Positions 1 to 8,796 are shown, counted from the stretch's first letter. The stretch: DNA of 64,000 nt from Paenibacillus aestuarii (GCF_027789125.1 NZ_JAQFVF010000092.1:124001-188000); one strand, 5' to 3'. The notes: generated by a model from the sequence alone, not told the origin. Made by a program: numbers and translations.

Positions 1-2
1 TG

Positions 3-629
3 GAAGTGATCGAGTTCAACGATTACGTACAACCGAACGTACAAGTGTTCGAGAAACAGCTTGATGCCAACTTCTTCCAACACCAGCCTTACTTGGATCA
101 ATTCAACAAAGATCAAAACGAGAATCTGGTAAAAGTTACCGGTGTACACATTGAGCCGTTCGGTGCTTATTCGCAAAAAGTTAAATCCGCTGCAGAGCTG
201 AAAGAAGGCGCAACGGTTGCGATTCCCAACGATCCATCCAATGCTGGACGTGCGCTGGCTTTGTTGGAGAAAAACGGCCTGATCAAATTGAAAGACGGCG
301 TTGGCATTAAAGGAACTGTCGCTGACATCGTGGAGAACAGCAAAAAGCTGCAAATCAAAGAGCTTGACCCAGCGATGCTGCCGCGCACAATCGGCGAATT
401 CGACCTGGCGCTGATCAACACGAACTACGCGCTGCAAGCGAACCTGATGCCGACAAAAGACGCATTGTTCATCGAGGACAAAAACTCCCCTTATGTGAAC
501 ATTCTCGTGTCACGTCCGGATAACAAAGATTCCGAAGCTATGCAAAAGCTGGCCAAAGAACTGAATTCCCCTGACGTGAAGAAATTCATCGAAGATAAAT
601 ATAAAGGCGCTATCGTGCCTGCATTTTAA
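3..629 (+). CDS. metQ: MetQ/NlpA-family methionine ABC transporter substrate-binding lipoprotein (5' partial)
   Basis: The reading frame is open at the left edge, so the signal peptide, lipobox cysteine and first part of the mature protein lie outside the window. The visible 208 residues begin in the motif EFNDYVQPN and continue with LDANFFQHQPYL, both hallmarks of the NlpA/MetQ family that binds D- or L-methionine at the outer face of the membrane for the MetNI importer. Later family blocks (AIPNDPSN near the middle, then LINTNYA) are intact and the C-terminus is full length. MetN and MetI genes would be expected upstream. A strong hairpin terminator follows directly. Other NlpA-family lipoproteins can carry different ligands, so methionine is inferred from the family. 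Confidence 0.88.
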   Translation, partial: EVIEFNDYVQPNVQVFEKQLDANFFQHQPYLDQFNKDQNENLVKVTGVHIEPFGAYSQKVKSAAELKEGATVAIPNDPSNAGRALALLEKNGLIKLKDGVGIKGTVADIVENSKKLQIKELDPAMLPRTIGEFDLALINTNYALQANLMPTKDALFIEDKNSPYVNILVSRPDNKDSEAMQKLAKELNSPDVKKFIEDKYKGAIVPAF

Positions 630-633
630 TGGA

Positions 634-680
634 AAAAGCTGCCCTCAGTCATCTCGCATGACTGGTGGCAGCTTTTTTTT
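634..680. terminator. Bidirectional rho-independent terminator
   Basis: AAAGCTGCC plus CAGTCAT pairs with ATGACTG plus GGCAGCTTT around a CTCGC loop. A run of eight T follows on the plus strand and an A run precedes it, so it can end both metQ and the convergent GH127 gene. Confidence 0.85.
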
Positions 681-682
681 AG

Positions 683-2644
683 TTAGTTTTCCCGTACCCA
701 AACGGTCATCTCACCCTCGCCCCGGTTCGCCCATGCATAGTACGGAATGAATGTCGCTTGGATTGGTTCTTCGTCGTTCTTCACATCTGCTGCGTAAAGC
801 CGATCTCCCCAAGCTTTCCCTTTGCTGCGCATGGCCGGAACGGATAACGTGCTGATTCCGCCAAGCAATCCGGACTCAAAGCGAACCTGCTCCTCGCCCT
901 CCGCTCCCAGAAGCACTTGATGCAGATTCGTTCCATTGTCCGCCTCCTCCATGCAATAGACCAGCGGTCCGCGCTGCAAGGCCGCCTTACCGGCCGTATA
1001 CCGCACCTGCGGGTTCGCCCGCATCCGGTTCACCGTCATGGCCAGCTGAAGCTTGACCCGCTCGCCTGACTTCCATTTGCGCTTGATATACGCATAACCA
1101 TCCGCCTCTACCTGCTGAATGTCAACAGGCGCCTCTCCGGCAACAATCGTGATGTCCTTGCACCAATCCGGCAGCCGCAGCGCCAGCGTAAACGCCAACT
1201 CCTCCTGGCCATGTGTAACCTCAAAGCTGACATCGCCTTCCCACGGCAGCTGGGACTGCTGCTTCAGGCTGACCGGCACGCCTTCGATTTCAAAGCACGC
1301 CTCACTGCCGATGTAGAGATGCGCGAACACGGTGCGATCGCGATAGCTGTAAATATAACGCCCCAGCGAAGCAAGCAGCCGCGCAATGTTCGGCGGGCAG
1401 CAGGCGCAGCCGAACCAGCCCTGGCGCACCGTTTTGACGTGCTGGAAATTTTTGTTTTTGTGTGCTCCCAGCGGCCAAACTTCCAATGGGTTCACATAAA
1501 AAAAGCTCCTGCCGTCGCGGGCCATCCCGCCGATTACCGTGTTATAGAGCGCCCGTTCCATCACATCGGCGTACTCGCTCTTCGCTTCCAATTGCAGCAT
1601 CCGCTGCGCGAAAAAGATCAGCCCGATCGAAGCGCAAGTCTCGGCATACGCCGTATCCCCAGGCAGATCATAGTCGAGGGAAAACGCCTCGCCCTGCGCC
1701 ATGGAACCGATCGCTCCCGTGATATACATCCGTTTATGCACGACATTGTTCCAGAGCGTCCTGCACGCTTGCACGAGCCCCTGATCGCCTGTAGCGGCAG
1801 CGACGTCCGCCATGCCTGCGCACATGTAGACGAGCCGAACGGCGTGCCCTTCAGCCGTCTCCTGCTCCCTAACCGGCACGTGCGACTGGAAGTAGGCGAG
1901 ATCGACTCCTTTACCGAACATCGGAAAGTGCGTCTTACCCTGCCGTTGTTCATACTCAAGGGCAAAAAAGTGCGGCTTCTGCCCCCGCTCCTCGAGAAAA
2001 TATTGACTGAGGCGCAAATACCGCTCTTCTTGTGTCACTTGATACAGCTTAACCAACGCCAGTTCAATTTCCTGATGGCCGTCATACCCGCGAATCTGCC
2101 CCGGCTCTACGCCGAACACGCTGTCAATGTAATCCGCCAGCCGGCAAGCCACATCGAGCAGCCGCCTTTTGCCCGTTGCCTGATAGTACGCGACAGCCGC
2201 TTCGATGAGATGGCCCGCACAGTAGAGTTCATGACACTCTGTCAGATTCGTCCATCTCTTGTTCGGCTCTTTAACCGTAAAATATGTATTCAAATATCCG
2301 TCGTCCTGCTGCGCTTTGGCGATCAGCTCAATCAACTCATCGGCCGTCTTCTCCAGCACCGGGTCAGCTTCGGTCGCCAACAAATGTCCGACGGCTTCCA
2401 ACCATTTGGCCAGATCGCTGTCCTGAAAAACGAAGCCGTAATATTCGCCTTGCTCTAAACCGGCGGCAATTTTCAAATTTTTCACCGCGTGACTGGGCTC
2501 TACCCCGTCAATTAAATCATTCAATGCCTGCCACTGGTAAGGCACAACCTCATGGCGAACCAGATGCACATAATCAGCCCAAAAATCGTCTGTGATTTGA
2601 ACATGTTGCAATGAAAACGGATTGGCGACGGTTACATTTCTCAA
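683..2644 (-). CDS. GH127 beta-L-arabinofuranosidase (DUF1680 family)
   Basis: A cytoplasmic-type enzyme of about 653 residues with no signal peptide, expected to release arabinofuranose from beta-L-arabino-oligosaccharides of plant cell walls. Counting from the start used here, Glu319 (in QGEAF), Glu335 and Cys337 (in YAETCASIGL) and Cys415-Cys416 (in GCACCPPN) correspond to the catalytic Glu/Cys and zinc ligands known from HypBA1. The TTG at 2644 was chosen because AGGAGGG at 2660-2654 lies 9 nt upstream. A TTG at 2668 would put that ribosome site inside the gene, and a TTG at 2650 would be only 3 nt away. A palindromic operator candidate and a -10-like TACAAT lie upstream. Substrate specificity within GH127 is inferred. 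Confidence 0.88.
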   Translation of the reverse strand: MRNVTVANPFSLQHVQITDDFWADYVHLVRHEVVPYQWQALNDLIDGVEPSHAVKNLKIAAGLEQGEYYGFVFQDSDLAKWLEAVGHLLATEADPVLEKTADELIELIAKAQQDDGYLNTYFTVKEPNKRWTNLTECHELYCAGHLIEAAVAYYQATGKRRLLDVACRLADYIDSVFGVEPGQIRGYDGHQEIELALVKLYQVTQEERYLRLSQYFLEERGQKPHFFALEYEQRQGKTHFPMFGKGVDLAYFQSHVPVREQETAEGHAVRLVYMCAGMADVAAATGDQGLVQACRTLWNNVVHKRMYITGAIGSMAQGEAFSLDYDLPGDTAYAETCASIGLIFFAQRMLQLEAKSEYADVMERALYNTVIGGMARDGRSFFYVNPLEVWPLGAHKNKNFQHVKTVRQGWFGCACCPPNIARLLASLGRYIYSYRDRTVFAHLYIGSEACFEIEGVPVSLKQQSQLPWEGDVSFEVTHGQEELAFTLALRLPDWCKDITIVAGEAPVDIQQVEADGYAYIKRKWKSGERVKLQLAMTVNRMRANPQVRYTAGKAALQRGPLVYCMEEADNGTNLHQVLLGAEGEEQVRFESGLLGGISTLSVPAMRSKGKAWGDRLYAADVKNDEEPIQATFIPYYAWANRGEGEMTVWVREN

Positions 2645-2683
2645 GTGCAATGTCCCTCCTATGTTCAAAACTTAAGGCTTGAA

Positions 2684-2695
2684 TAAAGCGCTTTA
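2684..2695. promoter_or_regulatory. Palindromic operator candidate at the GH127 promoter
   Basis: TAAAGCGCTTTA is a perfect 12-bp palindrome with a central CG, as in LacI/CcpA-family operators. It lies just downstream of a TACAAT -10-like hexamer (minus strand, about 2707-2702), so it would cover the start of transcription. It matches the CcpA cre consensus only partly. Confidence 0.45.
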
Positions 2696-2734
2696 ATCCA
2701 TATTGTACATGGCGGAAACTGGAAATCATAGTAT

Positions 2735-2771
2735 AAAAAAATGACCCCCGCATCAGCCGCAGGAGCCATTT
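2735..2771 (-). terminator. Rho-independent terminator of ald
   Basis: On the minus strand AAATGGCTCCTGC pairs with GCGGGGGTCATTT, including G-U pairs, and is followed by a run of seven T just after the ald stop codon. Confidence 0.75.
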
Positions 2772-2783
2772 CATATCTAATCT

Positions 2784-3899
2784 CTATTGTAAAAGCGAAT
2801 ATACATCCGTATAAGAATAGCCATGCGCTTCAGCTACGGCTTTGTACGTCACATTACCCGCTACCACGTTAATTCCTTTGGCGATCGCTTTGTTATCCAA
2901 AGCTGCCTGCGCGTAGCCCTTGTTCGCGATTTGCAAGCCGTAAGGTGTCGTTACGTTCGTCAAAGCAAGCGTCGACGTTCTGGCCACCGCACCCGGCATA
3001 TTTGCTACCGCATAGTGAACGACACCATGTTTCACATACGTCGGCGCGTCATGCGTCGTAATCCGGTCAATCGTCTCGATGGAACCGCCTTGGTCAATCG
3101 CCACATCGACGATGACAGAACCAGGGCTCATCGATTTCACCATCTCTTCGGTAACGAGACGAGGCGCACGCGCGCCCGGGATGAGCACGGCACCAACCAC
3201 AAGATCCGCACGGCGTACAACTTCCGCAATGTTGTAAGGGCTGGACATGATCGTTTTCACACGGCCTTGGAATTGGTCGTCCAGTTGACGAAGGCGATCC
3301 GGGTTCAGGTCAACAATGCTGACATCAGCGCCTAGTCCTGCCGCCATTTTCGCTGCATTCGTACCTACGATCCCGCCGCCGATAACCGCTACTTTCGCAG
3401 GCTCGACCCCTGGCACGCCGCTCAGTAAAATGCCTTTACCGCCATGCGCCTTCTCCAGGAAATGCGCGCCGATTTGAATCGACATCCGTCCAGCCACTTC
3501 ACTCATCGGTGTCAACAGCGGAAGGCTGCCGTTATCCAGTTGAATCGTTTCGTACGCGATTGCCGTTACTTTTTTATCCACTAATGCTTGCGTCAGCTCC
3601 GCTTCCGGCGCCAAGTGCAGGTATGTGTACAAGATCAGCCCTTCATGGAAGTAACCGTATTCATCCGGCAGCGGTTCCTTAACCTTCACGACCATTTCGG
3701 ACGCCCATGCTTCAGCAGCAGAAGCTACAATGAAAGCGCCAGCTTGCGCGTAATCTTCGTCAGTAAAACCGATGCTTGAACCTGCATTCGTTTCTACGCG
3801 AACTTCGTGACCGGCTTTGGTGTAAGAGAGTACGGAACTTGGTGTCATGCCCACACGGTACTCGTTATTTTTAATTTCCTTAGGAACGCCAATAATCAT
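2784..3899 (-). CDS. ald: Alanine dehydrogenase
   Basis: NAD-dependent reversible deamination of L-alanine to pyruvate and ammonia, used for alanine catabolism and, in Bacillus, for normal sporulation. The 371-residue length is typical. The N-terminus GVPKEIKNNEYRVG is diagnostic. Substrate-binding Lys74 (VKVKEPLP) and His95 (YTYLH) are present, as is the Rossmann motif VIGGGIVGTNAA near residue 170. I placed the start at the ATG at 3899, 11 codons inside the longest open frame, because an AGAGGAAG ribosome site precedes it at normal distance. The PucR-type regulator immediately upstream on the same strand is the obvious candidate controller, as AdeR is for ald in B. subtilis. Confidence 0.95.
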   Translation of the reverse strand: MIIGVPKEIKNNEYRVGMTPSSVLSYTKAGHEVRVETNAGSSIGFTDEDYAQAGAFIVASAAEAWASEMVVKVKEPLPDEYGYFHEGLILYTYLHLAPEAELTQALVDKKVTAIAYETIQLDNGSLPLLTPMSEVAGRMSIQIGAHFLEKAHGGKGILLSGVPGVEPAKVAVIGGGIVGTNAAKMAAGLGADVSIVDLNPDRLRQLDDQFQGRVKTIMSSPYNIAEVVRRADLVVGAVLIPGARAPRLVTEEMVKSMSPGSVIVDVAIDQGGSIETIDRITTHDAPTYVKHGVVHYAVANMPGAVARTSTLALTNVTTPYGLQIANKGYAQAALDNKAIAKGINVVAGNVTYKAVAEAHGYSYTDVYSLLQ

Positions 3900-4022
3900 C
3901 GTTAATCTTCCTCTCATGATGATCCCATACAAAAAGGATTCAATCTCGCCTTGTCTCCAAGTATAGATTCAATCCTTATGCGTTCCATTAGACAGAATGT
4001 AAGGAAACTTATCGTTATTTTT

Positions 4023-5675
4023 TCACATTTTCGCCTCAGGATTTAACATTTGGTAAGCACGTAACGCGACCTGGAGGGCTAACCGTCTTTCCGGCGACAT
4101 GAAATCTTGGCCGAGCAGCTCCTCGATTTTTTCCAAGCGGTAGTACAAGGATTGCCGGACGATAAAAAGCTGCTGAGCCGCAACCTGCTTCGAGCCGTCA
4201 TTGTCCAGATACACTTTTAGGGTGCGTACAAGCTCGCTGCCCTTCGAACGATCATGGTTCAGCAGCGGTCCCAAATTCGTCGTGACAAACGTTTGCAGCA
4301 GCTGCTTGTCAGCAATGTGAAACAGCAGCTGAAACACGCCCAGCTCCTCATAAAATTGCACGTTCCCCCGCAAAGTTGCCGCCAACGAAATCGTCTGAAT
4401 CGCTTCTTGATAGCTGACATAGGCGTTCAATATGCTACGATTGACTCCGCCCGCACCGATGGACAACCGAATCGCTTCATCCGCTTTCATTTGCTGCAGC
4501 GACTGAAAAACGTGTTGTAGGCGCGATTTTGCCGGTTTTTTGGGCGATTGGTCAAACGCAATGACGATCAGCCTATTGTTCTGCAGCGTAATCAGCGGAT
4601 GAAAGGCATGCTGTTCAAAAACAGAACGAACCGTCAACGACAAATGGATGCCGAGCGATTCGACGCCGCCTTCTTCATCCGTGTTTTTGACCCCCTGCTC
4701 ATCCTCAAAATCAATTAAACAAACATAATAATTCAGTGCATTCAGCCGCCTGAAATCTGTTCCGAGCAGCACCTTGATCTGCTCTTCATCGCGGATGCGC
4801 TGGTGCAGCAGATCATCCACCCACAGCGTCTGCGAGTAGAGCTTGCGCTCCTCCATGTAACGCTTGCGCAGAAGATCCTGCGCAATCGAGAGCGACGCCG
4901 AGTCGAGAATCAAGTACTCGTACTCTTGCGGCTTGCGGTTCAGCGCGATCACGAGGTGCGCCCACGTTTTGCCCATCGCTCCGACCGGCTGCACAATAAT
5001 CGTCTGCCCCTCGTCTTCCAGCCGAATCGGGGATGCAGCATGGCCCTGCTCCGCTCCTGCTTGCAAATGAACGTGAAGCAAATCCAGCCACCGCTTCGCT
5101 TCCTGCGCCGAGGCGGGTGGAATGAACTTCGCCTGCCCATCCTCCGGCACATAAATGACCTGCGCTTTCGTACTCGTTTGCAGCAGTTGCAGAACTTGCA
5201 TCACCCCTTGCGAAGTCAACGTCATCCGGTGAAACTCACGCGAGATTTTCTCCAGATCCTGCAGCACCTGATGATGCTGATTCACAATATGCGCATGAAT
5301 ATCCTGTGTAATGTCAATAAACCGCACCGCGCGCGGAAAAATAATTAACGGCAATTGATGCGCTTCCGCCAAATCAATCCAATCCTCGGGCACGGAACTG
5401 AGGTAATGCCCCATCTCAATGCACAAGCAGGACACCTTGCGCCGCACCAGCTGCTCCAAATAAATCGTAAACAAATCCGTATCCGACTTGAATGCGGCTC
5501 CTGTCGTCAAAATCATTTCACCGCCTTGCAGCAGCTGCTCGAACTGGATCACTTCGATGATGTGCACCCAGCGCACCAACCGCTGCAGCCCTTGTTTCCC
5601 TGCCGCTATGTATGCATGCTGAAAATGCGGCCGCTCCAGCACCTCTTTGACTGTTAATTGATAATCCTGATTCAA
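4023..5675 (-). CDS. PucR-family transcriptional regulator, probable ald activator
   Basis: A 550-residue regulator with the PucR architecture. The N-terminal purine-catabolism-regulator domain spans about residues 1-130 (VKEVLERPHF, GGEMILTTG). A GGDEF-like middle region follows, and the C-terminal PucR helix-turn-helix covers about 480-540 (SKQVAAQQLFIVRQSLYYRL). It sits 123 bp upstream of ald on the same strand, which parallels the known AdeR-ald pairing in B. subtilis, where a PucR-type protein activates alanine dehydrogenase in response to alanine. Assignment as the AdeR counterpart rests on this context and the domain type. A role in purine or other amino-acid catabolism cannot be excluded. 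Confidence 0.85.
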   Translation of the reverse strand: MNQDYQLTVKEVLERPHFQHAYIAAGKQGLQRLVRWVHIIEVIQFEQLLQGGEMILTTGAAFKSDTDLFTIYLEQLVRRKVSCLCIEMGHYLSSVPEDWIDLAEAHQLPLIIFPRAVRFIDITQDIHAHIVNQHHQVLQDLEKISREFHRMTLTSQGVMQVLQLLQTSTKAQVIYVPEDGQAKFIPPASAQEAKRWLDLLHVHLQAGAEQGHAASPIRLEDEGQTIIVQPVGAMGKTWAHLVIALNRKPQEYEYLILDSASLSIAQDLLRKRYMEERKLYSQTLWVDDLLHQRIRDEEQIKVLLGTDFRRLNALNYYVCLIDFEDEQGVKNTDEEGGVESLGIHLSLTVRSVFEQHAFHPLITLQNNRLIVIAFDQSPKKPAKSRLQHVFQSLQQMKADEAIRLSIGAGGVNRSILNAYVSYQEAIQTISLAATLRGNVQFYEELGVFQLLFHIADKQLLQTFVTTNLGPLLNHDRSKGSELVRTLKVYLDNDGSKQVAAQQLFIVRQSLYYRLEKIEELLGQDFMSPERRLALQVALRAYQMLNPEAKM

Positions 5676-5797
5676 TCATTTCACTCCGCTTCCCAGCTTA
5701 ACGAGCACATTAGCTGCTCCTTAAGTAGCATATCAGAGAATGCCTAGCAGATGAAAGTTTGCTCAGCGAAAATTTTGCATAAATGTAGGTTAGGCGA

Positions 5798-5837
5798 GTT
5801 ATCCACACCTTACTTATATAGGCTAGTTGTGGATAAC
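5798..5837. repeat. Inverted pair of perfect DnaA-box sequences
   Basis: GTTATCCACA at 5798-5807 and TGTGGATAAC at 5828-5837 form a 10-bp inverted repeat with 20 bp between the arms. Each arm contains a perfect TTATCCACA DnaA box. No replication gene is nearby, so this is not oriC. It may be a DnaA-titrating site or simply a hairpin. Confidence 0.6.
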
Positions 5838-6045
5838 CTAGGTGTTGGGGGGAGGTGACCGATCGCTTGCGCGCTGCTCTTGGCACTATCCCTTAGGCTC
5901 AGAAAGAGTCTGGACCGACTTGATTTGGATAACCATTCCGAATCTGTAAGACTGCGTCATGAGTCAATGGGACCGTCTGCTGCGCACGGCTGTTCATGAG
6001 TCACTAGATGGTTCTACGTGCTGCCAGCGTTTATGGCCAGTTAAA

Positions 6046-6093
6046 AAGAGGGTGTTCCTCAGCCAATATTTTGGCTTATGGGACACCCTCTTG
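6046..6093. terminator. Large intergenic hairpin, possible terminator
   Basis: AAGAGGGTGT pairs with ACACCCTCTT around an inner CAGCCAA/TTGGCTT stem, with short A and T tracts outside. No gene ends directly beside it, so its partner transcript is unclear. Confidence 0.4.
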
Positions 6094-6098
6094 TTTCG

Positions 6099-6179
6099 TA
6101 TCCTGCAAAACTGGCAGGATATTGCGCCACAAAGGCGCTTCCGTGTGATTATCCTGCAAAAACAGCAGGATAATCACAC
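6099..6179. repeat. Two related stem-loops with TATCCTGC/GCAGGATA cores
   Basis: The first is TATCCTGC (6099-6106), a 7-nt loop, then GCAGGATA (6114-6121). The second is a perfect 15-bp stem, 6143-6157 with 6165-6179, also with a 7-nt loop and the same core. Shared core and loop length suggest copies of one small dispersed palindrome. Confidence 0.65.
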
Positions 6180-6355
6180 AACATTCACCAATTCCCTCAA
6201 TAGAAGGGAAAATCATACCGAAATTGCAGGATAAGCAGTTCCCTGCCGCACGAAGGAGAACCATAGCGTAAGGGCACTTCCTCTATCCTCCGGTGCGAGC
6301 CCCGCCCGGCGCGCAGGCGGCACAAAAAAAGAGGAGGTCCCTCAGGCCATTACGT

Positions 6356-7489
6356 TTATAAGGCTTTGTCGATGTCCACGTATTGGCCGGACCAGGCTTT
6401 TAATGAGGTCCACGGCGCGTCTGGACTGCTCCAGAAAGCATCCTCTGCTGGCAACCCGAGGGGCAGGAATACAGATGAACACAAGTACAGGCTGCCTGTC
6501 GAGATGTAAGGCTCGCCGAGTTCCGGCTGATGGCCGCACAAGCCGATTTGCAGCCAGCCCGCTTCGTCGAAGGTGCCCGGCGCTTCAATCAGCCGGTGAA
6601 TGACGGCGCTGAGCGCTCCCCGAACCTGCGCAGGCAGCACAGCTGTCGGCAGCTCTCCTCGCAGCGCGTACTGCGCAAGCAGTTGGAAGGCGCCGAAGCG
6701 GTAAGCGATGGAGCGACCGGTAACCGGGAACGTGCCTTCCGGTGAAATAGAGCGCTCCAGTACAGCCGCATAGCGCTGAGCCCTGGCCAAGATCGGCGCA
6801 GCCATCTGCGCCCATTCGTCCGCTTCGCCGCCGACACGCTCGATGATATCTACCATCATCGGCTGAATGACGAAGCTGTTGTAATAATCTGCGTGGTAAT
6901 GAGGGCCGTCACTGTACATCCCGTCTCCGAGATACCACTGCTCATGCTGACGAAGCGCGTAATCCACGCGCATCCGGTCCCACTCTTCGCCCATTGTGAA
7001 GAGTGCGGTTTCGATCATGGCTGAGAAAAGCAGCCAATTGTTAAAGCCGGGCTTGCGCGAACGCGTCGCCTTGAGCGCATGCACGACATTAGCCTGCACG
7101 CGAGGCTCCAAGCTGTGCCACAGCGCTTGCGGGGCGCGCAGGATGGCGTGCGCCAAAAAAGCGGTATCCACGATCGGCTGGAAGCCTGTCGTGAAGTTCA
7201 AGTAATCCGGCGAATCCGGATCGGTCGCTGCATCCATGGCAGCGCGCACCAATTCGCCGTAATGCTTGTGCAGCCGCACCTCCTCCGGGTCCGACGGGCT
7301 GCTCTCCAGCCATGGCGCGATACCGACCAGCGTTCGCGCAAAAGCTTCGAGATGAGAATAGGCGATCTGCTCATCTCGTTTTCTTTCGACAGGCATCGTC
7401 GCCCTTAGCTTTCTATCTGCCAAAGCCGTAAGCACCGGCGATGCGATGCGATCCATTGTTGCAATCCAATAGGCGCGAGTGTTATTCAT
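6356..7489 (-). CDS. DUF2264-family protein
   Basis: A 377-residue protein without signal peptide that matches the DUF2264 family, a predicted alpha-helical toroid found in polysaccharide-use loci. Visible family blocks are LNFTTGFQPIVDTAFLA, RKPGFNNWLLFSAMIE and GDGMYSDGPHYHADYYNS. The acidic and histidine residues in the last block are plausible catalytic or binding positions. The biochemical activity of the family is not settled as far as I know. The gene overlaps the stop of the upstream GH88 gene by 8 bp, so the two are almost certainly cotranscribed and translationally coupled. This implies a role in breaking down uronic-acid oligosaccharides. Confidence 0.85.
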   Translation of the reverse strand: MNNTRAYWIATMDRIASPVLTALADRKLRATMPVERKRDEQIAYSHLEAFARTLVGIAPWLESSPSDPEEVRLHKHYGELVRAAMDAATDPDSPDYLNFTTGFQPIVDTAFLAHAILRAPQALWHSLEPRVQANVVHALKATRSRKPGFNNWLLFSAMIETALFTMGEEWDRMRVDYALRQHEQWYLGDGMYSDGPHYHADYYNSFVIQPMMVDIIERVGGEADEWAQMAAPILARAQRYAAVLERSISPEGTFPVTGRSIAYRFGAFQLLAQYALRGELPTAVLPAQVRGALSAVIHRLIEAPGTFDEAGWLQIGLCGHQPELGEPYISTGSLYLCSSVFLPLGLPAEDAFWSSPDAPWTSLKAWSGQYVDIDKAL

Positions 7490-8603
7490 ACCAGTAGCCT
7501 GTCAGCCCTTTTTCCAGACGTAGGAGCGCCTCTAGATAGTAGTAATCGCCCCAGATCACGTAATCATCCGGTGCATGGCCCCCGCGCACGTGATAGGAAC
7601 CGCGCTCCAGCAAACCTTGCGCATCAGGCTTGTTGATAGTCGCGTAGGAGCCAACCAGACCCTGCATCGAAAGCTGGACGCCTTTTTCCAGGAATTCGCG
7701 ATCCGCATCATCAGCCGGCAAATGAGACAACAATTCCAAAATCCCTGCAGCCGTAATCGCAGAAGCCGAGCTGTCACGCTTGGTTTCCGCATCAACAGGA
7801 ACGTTGAAATCCCAATACACGACATGATCTTCCGGTAATCGTTCTAAGAAGTAACGGGCTAGGCGTTTGGACGTCTCCAAATAAAGCGGGTTTTTCGTGT
7901 ATTTATAAGAGAGTGCGAAGCCATAAACTCCCCATGCTTGCCCACGCGTCCAGGTCGATCCGTCTTGATAGCCCTGATGCGTTCCGCCATGCAGCGGTGT
8001 ACCGTCTTCTGGATTGAAGTAGAAGGTGTGGAACGACGAATCATCTCCGCGCACTAAATAACGGCGGCTAAGATCAGCGTGCTGAACGGCTACATCTCTG
8101 TATTTCTCATCGCCTGTTTGCTCATAAGCCCAGTAAAGCAACGGCAGATTCATCAAGCAGTCGATAATGATGCGGCCGCCGTTTTGCGGGTCGCCTTTGG
8201 GCCCCCAAGCCTGGATATACTTGCCATCCGGTCTCCAGCGTTTCATGAGCACATCTGCTGCCTGCAGGGTCAACGCTTTGGCCGCTTCATCTTTTTCAAT
8301 GATCCATTGCGCTTTCGAGGATAAAGAATAAAGGAATCCGATGTCATGATGATCCAAAGCGACATTTCGCTCTAATCGATCCTTGAAACTTGCGACTGTC
8401 TTGCGAGCAGCTTCTTGGAACGCTGAGTCTCCGGTATATTCATAGCATAACCATAAAATTCCGGACCAAAAACCGTCCGTCCAATCGGTGTTCGGGTTCA
8501 GCTTATACACATCGTTCTCGCTTACATGCGGAAAAAGATCACCAAAACGCTCAATATTCGCACGCGTAATTTCAACAGCACTATCAATCGCTTGTTTCCA
8601 CAT
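7482..8603 (-). CDS. GH88 unsaturated glucuronyl/galacturonyl hydrolase
   Basis: A cytoplasmic enzyme of 373 residues that hydrates and releases the unsaturated uronic acid left at the non-reducing end by polysaccharide lyases. Asp87 (LDHHDIGF) and Asp148 (RIIIDCLMN) line up with the catalytic Asp88 and Asp149 of the Bacillus unsaturated glucuronyl hydrolase. Tryptophan-rich blocks such as TDGFWSGILW and GSTWTRGQAWGVYG are typical. I used the ATG at 8603. A GTG one codon earlier (8606) is equally well placed relative to GGAG. The gene lies between a LacI regulator and the overlapping DUF2264 gene. The preferred substrate (pectin-derived or glycosaminoglycan-type) cannot be told from sequence alone. 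Confidence 0.9.
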   Translation of the reverse strand: MWKQAIDSAVEITRANIERFGDLFPHVSENDVYKLNPNTDWTDGFWSGILWLCYEYTGDSAFQEAARKTVASFKDRLERNVALDHHDIGFLYSLSSKAQWIIEKDEAAKALTLQAADVLMKRWRPDGKYIQAWGPKGDPQNGGRIIIDCLMNLPLLYWAYEQTGDEKYRDVAVQHADLSRRYLVRGDDSSFHTFYFNPEDGTPLHGGTHQGYQDGSTWTRGQAWGVYGFALSYKYTKNPLYLETSKRLARYFLERLPEDHVVYWDFNVPVDAETKRDSSASAITAAGILELLSHLPADDADREFLEKGVQLSMQGLVGSYATINKPDAQGLLERGSYHVRGGHAPDDYVIWGDYYYLEALLRLEKGLTGYWYE

Positions 8604-8655
8604 CACATACTCACTCCGCTCTCAGAAATTGGTAGAAAAAGGTCATAAAATAGGG

Positions 8656-8796
8656 AGATTTAATACTCTCATGAATGGATGGAAAAAGGTTCTTAATTAA
8701 AGAGATTCAACGCCCTCATGAATGATGGAAAAAGGGTTCTTAATTAAAGAGATTCTATGCTCTCATGAATGGATGGAATAACGGTTTATTGAATCA
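8656..8796. repeat. Three tandem 47-bp repeats
   Basis: Three consecutive units start at 8656, 8703 and 8750, each exactly 47 bp and each beginning AGATT. They share CTCATGAATGGATGGAA-like and TTAATTAAAG segments, and the third is the most diverged. They fill the gap between the LacI gene and the GH88 gene. Confidence 0.85.

Larger units (their letters stand above)
5676..6355. other. Gene-free intergenic region with DnaA boxes and hairpins
   Basis: No convincing coding sequence is visible in these 680 bp. The only open frame of any length (plus strand, 5959-6234) has no ribosome site and spans the hairpins. The region holds two converging TTATCCACA boxes near 5800-5836, a large hairpin near 6046-6093, and two related TATCCTGC/GCAGGATA stem-loops at 6099-6179. 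A third half-copy (TTGCAGGATAA) lies near 6224-6234. Confidence 0.6.

Noticed and set aside
1211..2458. Long plus-strand open frame opposite the GH127 gene
   Set aside because: It is a shadow of the GH127 coding strand with no motif or ribosome site, and the opposite frame has intact catalytic residues.
5959..6234. Open frame of 91 codons on the plus strand
   Set aside because: No ribosome site, and it runs through two palindromic hairpins. Its composition is driven by the repeats.
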